Origin: Terriglobia bacterium
GTDB lineage: Bacteria > Acidobacteriota > Terriglobia > Versatilivoradales > Versatilivoraceae
Reading direction: 5' to 3'
DNA length: 64,000 bases
Assembly (NCBI GenBank): GCA_951813285.1
Contig: OX638355.1
Location: 1,798,653 to 1,862,652 of the forward strand
The notes under the pieces were generated by a model that was not told the DNA's origin, searched no databases, and was given only the letters and a program-made list of their open reading frames with translations. Shown one piece after another: positions 26,905 through 36,274 of the stretch. The position numbers and the translations under genes were made by a program. The number at the start of each line of letters is the position of its first letter. Within the stretch, counting starts at the first letter, position 1.

Positions 26905-29094
26905 CTAAGGGCCGTCGTGGAGGGTGATGTCGTAAAAGGTCGCTCCCAGAGTGCGGACATCGAGATTCACGCCCATCTCCTTGGGGGAGGCCGCATCGGG
27001 AAATCCGAAACCGATCACGACTTCGTTTTCCTTGAAATGAGTTGCCGGGATGGCGATGGAATGGGTTCGAAGCACCCGATCGGCCAGCATCCATTCACCG
27101 ACGGGTGTGTCGTTGATGCGGACCAGAACACGCTGGCGTGGATGCCTGTCCTGCACAATGAAGGGGAACAGTGTCGCGCTCAGGATCACGGTGTCGCTCT
27201 TGGGAGGATCCACCTCCAACCCCAGCCTTACAGTCTTGGCTGCGGTCCAGGTTCCGTTTTTGCCGGGCACGCTCCACCCGTCCAGCAGAAATCGAAGGAC
27301 GTTGCCCTTGATTCCGAAGCTCAGCGAGGTGCCCCAAGTGTACTTTCGATTGCTGTAGGCGGCCGGCTTTCGGTAGATCTTTCCCACTTGCCATGAGGAT
27401 TCCCGAAAAACGCTTCCCGAAATGATGTACTCCTGCAGGCTCTCGAAATACCCGGTTCTTGCAGCCCGACGCCGTTTGGACATCTCACGATAGTATCTTC
27501 GCTGCCTCTCCTCGCCGCTCTTGACGGCAAACACATTTTTGCCGCCAAAGTCGTCGGGCAACCCCAGCAGCCCGGTCAGCGTGGCGGGGATATCATTGAG
27601 TTCAACCGGAGCCTCCGACACCTTCAGCGGCTCGCCGCTATTGGCGGGCTTGACCAGAAGCAACGGCAAGACACCTCCCCATACCCGAAGCTCGGATTTC
27701 AGGCTGTCAATCCACCGGTCCGAACCGGCTTCCCGAATCTGAAACGATTCTCCACTTCCATGGTCCGACTGGATGATGATCAGCGATGGATCGTAGATTG
27801 CCAGGCTCCGCAGTTTGTCAAGCAAGGTGACGATCCTGTCGAGAGTATAGGCGGACTGCCGCTTGTGGTTCTCCCGGGTACGTTCCAGGGGTTTATTGGC
27901 CGGGACGTCCCCTTCGGCAACCACCAGCGGGGGGTGGGGCGTAATGAGGTGAATGTACTTGTAGACGGCCCCATCGCGGCCCAGAGACGACCTTTCAGTG
28001 AAATGCCGCAGGAACTCATTCCCGGAGAAGTGCTTGTGCACCAGGCCCGACAGTTCCAGTATCGTCGACGATATCCACCAGGCCTGCTGGTTGTAGATCG
28101 CTCCCTTGACGAAATGGGGGGCGCATCGAAACAGCGACAGGTCCAACATGAAACCGGCGTGCCATTTCTCTGCTTCCTCTTTCCCTCGAAACGGTCTCGG
28201 GATGTGGTAGTAGTTTCCGCTCCGATAAAAGTTCAGGGAGAAATTGGTGGCCGAAGCCATATCGACCTGAAAACCGGCGCTGGCCAGAACTTGGACGATG
28301 TTGCGGCCTTCCAGCGCCTGTTGCTTGAATTTCCACACGGGAATGTGATTCAGGTAGGTGGTGGCGGTCATGAAGGATGGAACGCTCAAATAGGTGACGG
28401 TGGACGAGGTGACGGCTTCCTTGAAGAAGGTGAAACCCCGCAGGGCATCCCGATAGCGCTTGGAGTCCGCGAGGATCTCTTCGAAGATGTCCGACTGAAA
28501 TCCGTCCAGGACGATATGAATCACATTTCCGGTGTCCGAGAACCGGAACAGCGACTCGGGAGGGTCCACGTAGTCAATCGAGCTCCCGAGTTTGTCACCC
28601 GGTTCGGTTCGTGGATCCGGTTCCAGAAACCACAGGGAGCCCAGCTGAACCACGAAGAGGAACAGGCAGAGGGGCCGGACCATCGGGAGCACTCGGCGCC
28701 GCCAATAGACGGCAGCCGCAATGACCGCCACCCAGATGGGGGTGTCGACATAGCCTTTCCACGCCTCCCGCTGCCAGTCTATGAAGGTCCCGTCCAGCGG
28801 GCCGTAATCCCAGAGAAGAACGTCACCCTGCAGCCAGAGAAGAACGCCGATCGCGGCCAGAACGGCCGCGTAGAATTGGCGAGGGCCGCGCGGCAGGGCC
28901 AGTCCAAAACCGGCGACAAGAACCATGCATGCCAGGAACGGGAGGACATAGAGCCACGCCAGAGTCTGGAATCCGACTCTCATTTCCTCCGCGTTGGTGA
29001 TGTAGATGGTAAGGGGGCAGAAAAGAAAGATCTTGAGGTTGATCCAGGCGGCAAGAAGTATGAGAGGAATGGCTGCGCTACTTCTGTCAATCAT
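26905..29094 (-). CDS. Membrane-bound sulfatase-superfamily protein (LtaS/MdoB-like layout)
   Basis: Five hydrophobic helices in residues about 8-175 are followed by an extracytoplasmic sulfatase/alkaline-phosphatase-type domain (about 205-520). The first metal Asp is in GNVIHIVLDGFQSD, a probable Ser/Thr nucleophile is in TVTYLSVPSFMTA, and the second metal cluster is in LIIIQSDHGSGESF. DIPATLTGLLGLP is the common end of such domains. An extra C-terminal region of about 200 residues looks like a beta domain. The layout matches enzymes that transfer or remove phosphoglycerol or phosphoethanolamine groups on surface polymers; the actual substrate is not known. It starts two codons before the amidohydrolase stop on the same strand, so the two may be coupled. 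Confidence 0.82.
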   Translation of the reverse strand: MIDRSSAAIPLILLAAWINLKIFLFCPLTIYITNAEEMRVGFQTLAWLYVLPFLACMVLVAGFGLALPRGPRQFYAAVLAAIGVLLWLQGDVLLWDYGPLDGTFIDWQREAWKGYVDTPIWVAVIAAAVYWRRRVLPMVRPLCLFLFVVQLGSLWFLEPDPRTEPGDKLGSSIDYVDPPESLFRFSDTGNVIHIVLDGFQSDIFEEILADSKRYRDALRGFTFFKEAVTSSTVTYLSVPSFMTATTYLNHIPVWKFKQQALEGRNIVQVLASAGFQVDMASATNFSLNFYRSGNYYHIPRPFRGKEEAEKWHAGFMLDLSLFRCAPHFVKGAIYNQQAWWISSTILELSGLVHKHFSGNEFLRHFTERSSLGRDGAVYKYIHLITPHPPLVVAEGDVPANKPLERTRENHKRQSAYTLDRIVTLLDKLRSLAIYDPSLIIIQSDHGSGESFQIREAGSDRWIDSLKSELRVWGGVLPLLLVKPANSGEPLKVSEAPVELNDIPATLTGLLGLPDDFGGKNVFAVKSGEERQRRYYREMSKRRRAARTGYFESLQEYIISGSVFRESSWQVGKIYRKPAAYSNRKYTWGTSLSFGIKGNVLRFLLDGWSVPGKNGTWTAAKTVRLGLEVDPPKSDTVILSATLFPFIVQDRHPRQRVLVRINDTPVGEWMLADRVLRTHSIAIPATHFKENEVVIGFGFPDAASPKEMGVNLDVRTLGATFYDITLHDGP

Positions 29095-29101
29095 CGTGGC
29101 C

Positions 29102-30100
29102 TCACCCGTCCATTCCCAGCATCCTCCGGGCGTTATGGTAGAAGATGTCCTCCACCTGGCTGTCGCTCAGCCGCAGATGCCGGGCAGCCAGCTTCAGGAC
29201 TCGCAGGGACTCCAGGCCGGTCAGCACGGGTTGAATGGAGGCTTGGGCCGCCACGCTGTCCCAGTCCAGGCTGTCCTCTCCCAGCCAGAAAAACTGGTCG
29301 CCGATGGCTATGCAGCGCCCCCGTCCGTGGCTGACCGGAAAATCGGACCCCCACAACAGCCGGTCGTGGCCCAGCGTGTCCACGATGGCCTCGAAGGCGC
29401 CGGCCTCGGTGACCGCCGAGGTGTCGCACCAGACGTTGCGCAGTCCCTTCAGAGCGTGGATGCCCTCCACCGTGTGATAGGGATTGAAGCCCCGGGCCGC
29501 GTGGGCCAGGATGAGCTTCATGTCCGGGTACCGGGTGCAGTACTCCACGATTCGCTGCTGGTTGGCGGGATCCGCCATGGCCCGGTCCTTCACCATGTGG
29601 AGCGTGATGGTCCAGCCCTCCTGGTGGGCCACGCGCACGTGCTCTTCGGTGAGAAACCTGGAGATATCCGCATGCCAGCTGACTTCTCCCTGGACGAAGG
29701 TGTGGTAGACCTTGAGGCCGGTAAAGCCCAGCCGCTTGGCCTCCTGCCGGACCTCCTCGGGATCCATGCGGGGGGAGATCACCATCTGCCCGCGGCATTC
29801 CGGATCCAGGCGCACCTCAGCCGCCACGAACTCGTTTGACGGGCGGAGGCGTTCGTCGCTGAATCCCACTCCGAAGAACAGCGCCGTGGTATGGCTGCCG
29901 GGCGTGATCCACTCCATCAGGCGGCGAAACTCGGCCAGGGTCGCCACCCTGGGCCCCTGCATCCCACCCTCGCCGCGTCCCCAGTGCCAGGTCTCGTAGA
30001 GATGGGCGTGGGCGTCAAAGATCTTCTCCGGCACGAAGCTTCGCAACTCTCTCTCAAAAAACTCCCGGTCGCACTCCCTGAGTTCCCAGTCCTTAGTCAT
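29102..30100 (-). CDS. Amidohydrolase-2 family metal-dependent hydrolase
   Basis: TIM-barrel metal hydrolase of the COG2159 type. Metal ligands are seen as FDAHAHLYE (H-x-H), a barrel Lys region LGFTGLKVYHTF, WTITLHMVKD, LAHAARGFNP and the Asp of LLWGSDFPVSHGRG. The C-terminal helix ends NARRMLGMDG, the standard closing motif of this family. ATG 30100 follows GAGAGGAG. Family members are decarboxylases or lactone/amide hydrolases; the substrate is not readable here. It lies immediately upstream of the membrane sulfatase gene, on the same strand (7-base gap). Confidence 0.88.
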   Translation of the reverse strand: MTKDWELRECDREFFERELRSFVPEKIFDAHAHLYETWHWGRGEGGMQGPRVATLAEFRRLMEWITPGSHTTALFFGVGFSDERLRPSNEFVAAEVRLDPECRGQMVISPRMDPEEVRQEAKRLGFTGLKVYHTFVQGEVSWHADISRFLTEEHVRVAHQEGWTITLHMVKDRAMADPANQQRIVEYCTRYPDMKLILAHAARGFNPYHTVEGIHALKGLRNVWCDTSAVTEAGAFEAIVDTLGHDRLLWGSDFPVSHGRGRCIAIGDQFFWLGEDSLDWDSVAAQASIQPVLTGLESLRVLKLAARHLRLSDSQVEDIFYHNARRMLGMDG

Positions 30101-32110
30101 CGGCGATTCTCCTCTCTCGGGCAGACCTGTCCCCAATGGTTCCAGCCGCGCCGGCGGCAACCGCGCCGGCGGGCAGAGAATATCAAATCCGGGCGGCGGG
30201 ACAGGGTGTTTTGTTGGCGATGGTCGATTTTCGGCTTGTCTGGAACAACCGAAAAAAGACAAAGAAAAAAGAGGAATCCACGAAGGGACACGAAGAACGA
30301 CGAAGGGCCACTAAGGCGCTGGAGAAGGCTCAAGAGGGATGGGGCAAAGGTCGGCAAGGGGGTCAACGAAGGACACAAGGGACAAAAAGGATTTGTCCGC
30401 GAAGGAGCAACAGGGACTGCGGCGGAGCCAGTGGGGCGCGCTTCCCACCGCATCGTGATTTACAGGGATGATTCAAATCGATGCACAGGATTCTTCAGGA
30501 AACGGCTGGCGTCTAATGCCGGGAATCCGCAAATCCGCACCGGATCATCGCCCGATCTGGCTTTTGGTGCAGGAAGCTCTCGTCCTGTTAATCCTGTGCA
30601 TCCTGTGCATCGATGTTCAATAGGTAGAAAACCGTGCTAAGGGAACAGGGTCCTTGTTCCCGACCGGCTATGAAGATTCGTTGTTTCACTCTCGTATGAT
30701 CCGCCCACCAAGGCAGGGGCGGGACTTACCTGAAACAAAGGAAAAAGGACAAATGAAAAAAGGGGTTATCCACGAAGGGCCGATAAAAGCCATCCACGAA
30801 GGACAACGGCGAACCACGAATGGACACGAATGAACACCAATAGACTGATTGATGAGGTGTTGATTGGGGGGTGCGACCACCGATATCGAGGGGTTATCTA
30901 CGACGGACACGAAGTCATACCAGGGTAACAGCGTTGCTGAAGCATTTTCGTGCCGCTTGTCGTTCGAGTGAGTCCTGCTGGATTCGTGTGTATTGGTGTT
31001 CATTCGTGGTTCGTCTTTAATAATGATCGGCAGTTTCTTCCTCGTATGAACCGCCCCGTCGTCGGGGGCCGGACTTGTCTGAGAATATGCTGCTTTAGCC
31101 GGCTTCCTCGAGAGCGGCGAAGCCGCGGCAGCACTTAGCCGTGGGCGTCAGCCCATGGGAAACGTCGCCTATGGGTGTCGAGCCGCGTAGGCGGCGGCAG
31201 CAAATGCCGGTGAGCCCAAGTGAAGCACAAGCCGACGCAATGATGAGCCTTTTCCACCCGGTCGCACCCGACTATTGAAATAGGCAGAACATCACGATTG
31301 CCGGCAAAATGACCTGTCCCACTGCCAATATTGCAAGAGGCTCTCTCGCATGATCTGCACGGCAGGGCTGCGGCCCGGCAACCCGACACGCTCTCTTGAG
31401 GAGCAAGAGTGAATGGGAGAACGCCCACCCGGGAGCGCGGGCGTCTCGCCCGCATAGGACTTGGCACCAAAGTAGCGAAGCCTGCAAAGGCGGGTTTGGT
31501 GCACTGTTCGAGGGAATGCCCCTGGATCGCAGGCTGCTTGCACGAATAAGGTTGCGGGCGGGACGCCCGCGCTCCCGGGTGGCTCCCTCCCATGACGTCG
31601 GGATATCAAGGTCACGATATCGCAGATACTTTCGGGCGCGGTTGGTCATTGAAGGGGGTCCATCCCTATTCGTGTCCATTCGTGGTTCGTCTTTGAAAAC
31701 GATCGGCAGTTTCTTCCTCGTATGATCCGCTCCGTCGTCGGGGGCCCGGCTTGCCTGAAACAACCCTGGCGCCCAGGCCGCCTCAGACCGTGGAACCGAT
31801 TGAAACCATGAGACTTGTCGGCAATTTTCTTGAAACACAATTTGTTTCACCCTCGAATGATCCGCCCCGTCGTGGGGGGCGGGGGCCCGGCTTGCCTGAA
31901 ACAACCGAAAAAAGACAAAAGGAAAAGAGTGATCCACGAAGGGCCACGAAGGACGACGAAGGGCCACTAAGGCGGCGAGGTGAACCGTAACGGGATTCCA
32001 AGATCGCAAAGGGATTGGCCGATTTCTGATTGTTTCACACTCGGATGATCTGCCCGGTAGGGCGGGGGGCGGCTAGACAGGACCGGCGAGGTTCACTCGC
32101 CGTGTCTTGA
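30101..32110. repeat. Gene-free repeat island 2
   Basis: About 2 kb of repeats. There are 'cacgaagggacacgaag' copies at 30240-30330, 30760-30800 and 31920-31980. The composite 'aaaaccgtgctaagggaac' block is at 30586-30712, and 'cacgaatggacacgaatga' copies are near 30815, 30985 and 31670. A 'cgtgggcgtcagcccatggg' copy lies at 31106-31200. The long inverted-repeat right arm is at 31318-31730 and includes a REPIN unit. No credible gene was seen; frames across it read repeats. Confidence 0.8.
31318..31730. repeat. Long inverted repeat, right arm
   Basis: Reverse-complement counterpart of 18290-18695. Further out, 31105-31430 also matches the reverse of parts of 17482-18055, with a deletion. The REPIN unit inside is at 31428-31579. 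Confidence 0.8.
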
Positions 32111-32114
32111 ATTA

Positions 32115-32151
32115 TCTCTATTAGAGAACTAATAGGTTACAGATAGTTCTC
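32115..32151. promoter_or_regulatory. Candidate operator of the toxin-antitoxin pair
   Basis: Two overlapping palindromes lie 20-56 bases before the toxin start: TCTCTA-T-TAGAGA at 32115-32127 and GAGAACTA-N12-TAGTTCTC at 32124-32151. The region is AT-rich and shares the GAGA core, as expected for autoregulation by a DNA-binding antitoxin. Confidence 0.55.
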
Positions 32152-32170
32152 CTTGGGATATACTTGAATC

Positions 32171-32428
32171 GTGTTTGAGGTAGTGATTTCCAAGAGCGCC
32201 CGCCGTTGCCTGACGCGCATGCCCGTCAAGACGGCGCAGATCGTCCGCGGCAAGATCACCGCGGTGGCTGCGGATCCCTTGGCGCAGCACAACAATGTGA
32301 CGCCATTGCGTGGGATCGAGGGATTTCGGCCGCGGGTGGGCGATTGGCGAGTGTTGTACCAGTTGGATATCCCTTCCCGAATTCTGAGAATTACCAATAT
32401 CTTGCCCCGTGGAGGCGCCTACTCGTGA
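32171..32428 (+). CDS. RelE/ParE-family toxin
   Basis: An 85-residue basic protein with the compact RelE/ParE pattern: VVISKSARRCLTRMP at the first helix, a middle helix, then LRGIEGFRPRVGDWRVLYQLD and a last strand ILRITNILPRG. The arginines in FRPRVGDWRVLY are those used by ribosome-dependent RNases of this family, but mechanism (mRNA cleavage or gyrase inhibition) cannot be assigned. GTG 32171 is the start. It overlaps the antitoxin gene by four bases (GTGA), toxin first, which is the reverse of the more common order. Confidence 0.88.
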   Translation: MFEVVISKSARRCLTRMPVKTAQIVRGKITAVAADPLAQHNNVTPLRGIEGFRPRVGDWRVLYQLDIPSRILRITNILPRGGAYS

Positions 32429-32790
32429 CCAAACCCCAAACCATCACGCTGGCCGGCGAGGCCTATGTTGTCGTTCCCCTTTCCGAATATGAGGAGCTGC
32501 GCAACGCCGCTGACGAGGATGCGCGGGACGCTGCCGCCATGCGGCGGGTGCTTGGGGATCCTGACGAGGAATCCGTTCCCATCGAGGTGGTGGACCGGCT
32601 GCTGGCGGGGGAGAGTCCGGTGCGCGTCTGGCGGGAATATCGGGGCTTGCGAGGGGTTGAACTCGCCGCTGCCGCCGGAGTTGCGGCCTCTTATCTGTCG
32701 GCTATAGAGAATCGGAAAAAGCCCGGCTCAATCAACGCCTTGAAGCGCTTGGCCACTGCTCTGCGGGTGGATGTCGACGACCTGATTTGA
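32425..32790 (+). CDS. Antitoxin with N-terminal dimer region and C-terminal Xre helix-turn-helix
   Basis: A 121-residue protein starting with GTG 32425 inside the toxin stop. Residues 1-25 (AGEAYVVVPLSEYEEL) resemble a Phd/YefM-like strand-helix start. The last 60 residues are an Xre-type helix-turn-helix (RGLRGVELAAAAGVAASYLSAIENRKKP, then INALKRLATALRVDVDDLI). It should neutralise the RelE/ParE-like toxin and bind the operator palindromes upstream. The acidic centre (DEDARDAA, GDPDEESVPIEVVD) is probably the toxin-binding strand. Followed by repeats, with no terminator visible. Confidence 0.88.
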   Translation: MTKPQTITLAGEAYVVVPLSEYEELRNAADEDARDAAAMRRVLGDPDEESVPIEVVDRLLAGESPVRVWREYRGLRGVELAAAAGVAASYLSAIENRKKPGSINALKRLATALRVDVDDLI

Positions 32791-33129
32791 CCCCCGCCGA
32801 TGAATTGTTGATTGTTGAGCTTTTTGCAAAAGGCTCTAAATGATGAGTCCCCGGGCGCCAGCCCAGGTTCCAGTAGAGCGGCGAAGCCGCGGCAGCACTT
32901 AGCCGTGGGCGTTAGCCCATGGGAAACGTCGCGTATGGGTGTCGAGCCGCGTAGGCGGCGACAGCAATCTACAATCCCTCGTGGGTTGTCTCCACATCCT
33001 TGACAGTCCGCCCCTCTGCCATTAGGGTTAGGCAGCGAGTAGAATCGCCGACCGGTTCGACATTCCTCCCGGTTGTCCCGGCCCGCGGCAAGCGCCTGCA
33101 GCCGGGCACCCGACCACACCCCTTGACAC
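32791..33129. repeat. Intergenic repeat stretch before the chelatase operon
   Basis: Contains a 'ccgtgggcgttagcccatgg' repeat copy at 32872-32968 with its GCCGCGTAGGCGGC partner. No gene. No clear ribosome-binding site precedes the GTG of the first chelatase gene. Confidence 0.6.
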
Positions 33130-34236
33130 GTGAGCCTGCCTGAACCCCGCTCGACCAAGTCCAGGAAAGCCAAGCCCTCCCCCCCCGTCTACCCCTTTTC
33201 GGCCATCGTCGGCCAGGAGGACATGAAGCTGGCCCTGCTGCTGGCGGTGCTCGACTCCCAGCTCGGAGGCGTGGTGGTCATGGGTCATCGGGGCACGGCC
33301 AAGTCCACGGCGGTGAGGGCCTTGGCCGACCTCTTGCCTGCCAAGGTACGGGTGAAGGGCTGCCCCTTCAACTGCGATCCGGAGCGGGTTCGAGACCTGT
33401 GCCGGGAGTGCGGGGCACGCCAGGGGAAGGGCAAGCGCCTGCCCCGCGAGACCTTTGCCGCCCCGGTGGTCGATCTGCCCCTGGGGGCCACCGAAGACCG
33501 GGTCTGCGGCAGCCTGGACATCGAGCAGGCCCTGAACCGGGGGGTCAAGGTGTTCCAGCCCGGGTTGCTGGCCAAGGCCCATCGGGGTTTTCTCTACATC
33601 GACGAGGTCAATCTGCTGGAGGACTACCTGGTGGACCTTCTGCTGGACGCGGCCGCCAGCGGCCGCAACCAGGTGGAGCGGGAGGGAATCTCGGTCAGCC
33701 ACGGCGCCCGTTTCGTGCTGGTGGGTTCGGGCAATCCCGAGGAAGGGGAGTTGCGGCCCCAGTTGCTGGACCGCTTCGGCCTGTTCGTGGAGGTCAAGAC
33801 CCTGGATGACCTGGACGAGCGGGTCGAGATCGTGCGCAGGCGTCAGAGCTTCGAACAGGATCCGGCCGGATTCTGCTCCCGGGCGCAGCTCCTCCAGGAG
33901 GAACTGCGGCGCAAGCTGAATGCGGCCCTGATCCGCATCTCCCGGGTCGGCGTGGATGCGGGGCTGCTGCGGGGGATGGCCGAGCTCTGTTTGAAGCTGG
34001 AGGTGGCCGGCCACCGGGGTGAGCTGACCCTCTATCGCGCCTCCCGCGCCCTGGCCGCCTGGCGGGGAGGGGAGGCCGTCCTGCCCGAAGACATCCGGCG
34101 GGTGGCCGTCATGTCGCTACGCCACCGGTTGCGCAAGGACCCCCTGGAGCCGCTCGAATCCGCCGCCCGGATCGAGCAGGCCCTGGACCGGGTGTTTCCC
34201 CTGGAGACCGGTGATGCCCAGGCCGCCGGCGGTTAG
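33130..34236 (+). CDS. bchI: Mg-chelatase AAA+ subunit I (BchI/ChlI type)
   Basis: ATPase ring subunit that drives insertion of a metal into a porphyrin by the large subunit. Walker A is G52-HRGTAKST (second Gly of the usual GxxGxGKST is Ala57). A Cys-rich insert PFNCDPERVRDLCRECG follows, as in BchI. Walker B is FLYIDEVNLL (Asp158, Glu159), followed by LVDLLLDAAASG. Sensor I is VLVGSGNPEEGELRPQLLDRFGL, the specific BchI signature. The C-terminal helical lid has RASRALAAWRG. The start is GTG; an in-frame TGA ends just before it, so nothing longer is possible. It is the first gene of bchI-bchD-bchH(C)-bchH(N), with 6 bases to bchD. Confidence 0.93.
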   Translation: MSLPEPRSTKSRKAKPSPPVYPFSAIVGQEDMKLALLLAVLDSQLGGVVVMGHRGTAKSTAVRALADLLPAKVRVKGCPFNCDPERVRDLCRECGARQGKGKRLPRETFAAPVVDLPLGATEDRVCGSLDIEQALNRGVKVFQPGLLAKAHRGFLYIDEVNLLEDYLVDLLLDAAASGRNQVEREGISVSHGARFVLVGSGNPEEGELRPQLLDRFGLFVEVKTLDDLDERVEIVRRRQSFEQDPAGFCSRAQLLQEELRRKLNAALIRISRVGVDAGLLRGMAELCLKLEVAGHRGELTLYRASRALAAWRGGEAVLPEDIRRVAVMSLRHRLRKDPLEPLESAARIEQALDRVFPLETGDAQAAGG

Positions 34237-34242
34237 CCAAAG

Positions 34243-36216
34243 ATGTCCATGACTGCTCCCGATGATCTCTTCCGTTCCGTGGTGGGTCAGCCGCTGGCCA
34301 AGCGGGCCTTGCTGTTGCTGGCGGTCGAGCCTCGCCTGGGCGGCCTGCTGATGGCTTTGCCTTCCGGGACGGGCAAGCGCAAGCTGGTGAAGGCTTTTGC
34401 CTCCCTGCTGCAGGCCCTGAAGCCGGGGGGGCGCAAGACCGCACTGGTGAGGGTCCCCCTGGGGGTTGGCGAAGACCGCCTGCTGGGAGGCTTGAGTCCG
34501 GAGCCGGCTGCCGCCGGCGCGCGCTGGCGCTACCGCCAGGGCCTGCTGGCCCAGGCGGACCGGGCGGTGCTTCAGGTGGATCACATCAATCTGCTGCCGG
34601 AATCCTCTCTGCGGGCCATCGCCTCGGCGGTCGATTCCGGCCGGGTGGGGGTCGAACGGGAAGGAGTGAGCACCTCCCACGCCGCCAGATTCGCCCTGAT
34701 GGGAACCTACGATCCCGCCGAAGGCCGGCCCGGGGCCATCATCGAGGCCCGCGTAGGACTGCTGGTGGACGGCTCCTCCGCGCCCGACCTGGATCAGCGG
34801 CGCCGGGTGCTCGAGCTTCTGCGGGGTTATGAAGGAGGCCGGCCGGGCTTGGAGCCCGCCGCCGCCGTGCCCACCGCCTCGGCTCCGTCCCCCTCCGCTG
34901 CCGAATCCATCCGGCAGGCCCGGAGCCGGCTGGACCGGGTCGGCATCTCCGGGGACGACCTGCGGCGGCTCATCGCCGCCGCCGCTCGACTGGGACTGGA
35001 GGGACACCGGCTGGACCTGTTCGCCATACGGGCGGCCCGGGCCCACGCGGCCCTGGCCGGACGCAGCCAGGTGTCCGAGGAGGACCTGGAGATGGCGGCC
35101 CGGCTGGTCCTGTGGCCCCGCGCCCTGCCGGTGGATGAGAATCCCGCCACCGGCCCCCGGCAGGAACAGGCCCAGCCGGAACAAGGGCGGGGCGATGAAG
35201 CTTCCGGCCCCGAACCCGGCGCCCCCGCCGAAGACCGCTCACCGCCCGCCGGGGAGCCCCCCGGGCCGGTGGACCCCCTGCCGGGAGAGTTTCCTGAGGA
35301 GATGGTCGCCCAGCTCCCGGCTGCCCGAGCGGCCGGCCGCCGGCAAACGACCAGGTCCCAGAGGCTTCCCGGTTCTCCAGGGAGGGCCTTTCGCACCGGC
35401 CAGCAGCCGGACCGCCGGCGCTCCATCGCCGTGGCGGCGACCCTGCGGGCGGCGGCCCCCTGGCAGTATCGGCGCCGGCGGCAGGCAGCCGCGGCCCCCG
35501 GAGACGATCGGGATCGCCCTCCCGCGGGCGGGCGCGGACCGGCCGGCGGGGCGGGCGCCGGAATGGTCATCCGGGCTTCGGACTTGCGCTTCCACCGTTT
35601 TCGGAGCAAGGCGGGCATCCTCTTTATCTTCGTGGTGGATGCCAGTGGTAGCATGGCCGTGAACCGCATGGCCCAGGCCAAGGGGGCCACCGCCCGGCTC
35701 CTGCAGCAGGCCTATGTCTTTCGGGACCAGGTGGCGCTGGTCCGCTTCGGCGGCGACGGTGCCCAAACCCTGCTCCCGCCCACCCGGAGCGTCGAGCGGG
35801 CCATGCGCCTGGTGGAGGCTCTGCCCGCCGGTGGAGCCACGCCCCTGGCCGCCGGGCTGGTGCAGGCCCTGGAGGTGGCGCGCGCGGCCCGAATGCGCGG
35901 CTCTCCCCAACCGGTGCTGCTCGTTCTCACCGACGGCCGGGCCAACCGTCCGGCCGGGCCCGCCCCCCCGGGAACAGGCTCGAAGGCGGCCGCCGTGCAG
36001 CGGGAACTGCGGCTGCTGGGCGCCGAGATCCGCCGGGAAGCCTTGACCGCGGTGGTGGTGGATACCCGGCCCTCCTTTCTGGCCGGGGGAGAGGGCCGGA
36101 CTCTGGCCGACCGGATCGGGGCGCGCTACCTGCGGCTGCCCCGAACCGACCAGGGGGCGCTGTTTCAGGCGGTGAAGTCGGTGGCAGAGGATGTCCGGGG
36201 CAGGGCGGTTGGCTGA
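34243..36216 (+). CDS. bchD: Mg-chelatase subunit D (BchD/ChlD type)
   Basis: Platform subunit that pairs with BchI. The N-terminal AAA+ domain (about 1-280) has a degenerate P-loop (LPSGTGKRKL) and lacks the classical Walker B acids (VDHINLLPES), as is normal for BchD. A Pro/Glu/Ala-rich linker (about 285-400) follows. The C-terminal von Willebrand A domain starts near 440, with the metal-binding DASGS (Asp466, Ser468, Ser470), T-containing GGATPLAAGL and a late Asp in VLTDGRAN. ATG 34243 is six bases after bchI. Length of 657 matches. All four genes follow each other closely, so they are one operon. Confidence 0.93.
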   Translation: MSMTAPDDLFRSVVGQPLAKRALLLLAVEPRLGGLLMALPSGTGKRKLVKAFASLLQALKPGGRKTALVRVPLGVGEDRLLGGLSPEPAAAGARWRYRQGLLAQADRAVLQVDHINLLPESSLRAIASAVDSGRVGVEREGVSTSHAARFALMGTYDPAEGRPGAIIEARVGLLVDGSSAPDLDQRRRVLELLRGYEGGRPGLEPAAAVPTASAPSPSAAESIRQARSRLDRVGISGDDLRRLIAAAARLGLEGHRLDLFAIRAARAHAALAGRSQVSEEDLEMAARLVLWPRALPVDENPATGPRQEQAQPEQGRGDEASGPEPGAPAEDRSPPAGEPPGPVDPLPGEFPEEMVAQLPAARAAGRRQTTRSQRLPGSPGRAFRTGQQPDRRRSIAVAATLRAAAPWQYRRRRQAAAAPGDDRDRPPAGGRGPAGGAGAGMVIRASDLRFHRFRSKAGILFIFVVDASGSMAVNRMAQAKGATARLLQQAYVFRDQVALVRFGGDGAQTLLPPTRSVERAMRLVEALPAGGATPLAAGLVQALEVARAARMRGSPQPVLLVLTDGRANRPAGPAPPGTGSKAAAVQRELRLLGAEIRREALTAVVVDTRPSFLAGGEGRTLADRIGARYLRLPRTDQGALFQAVKSVAEDVRGRAVG

Positions 36217-36274
36217 GGGGAGCGTTGGGGTAGGCGGAGGGAAGGAATTCGAGGATGGACCCCGCGAGGGATCG

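Noticed and set aside
29106-29334. C-terminal extension of a plus-strand frame through the amidohydrolase gene
   Set aside because: The minus strand carries the metal-binding motifs of the amidohydrolase; the plus frame has none.
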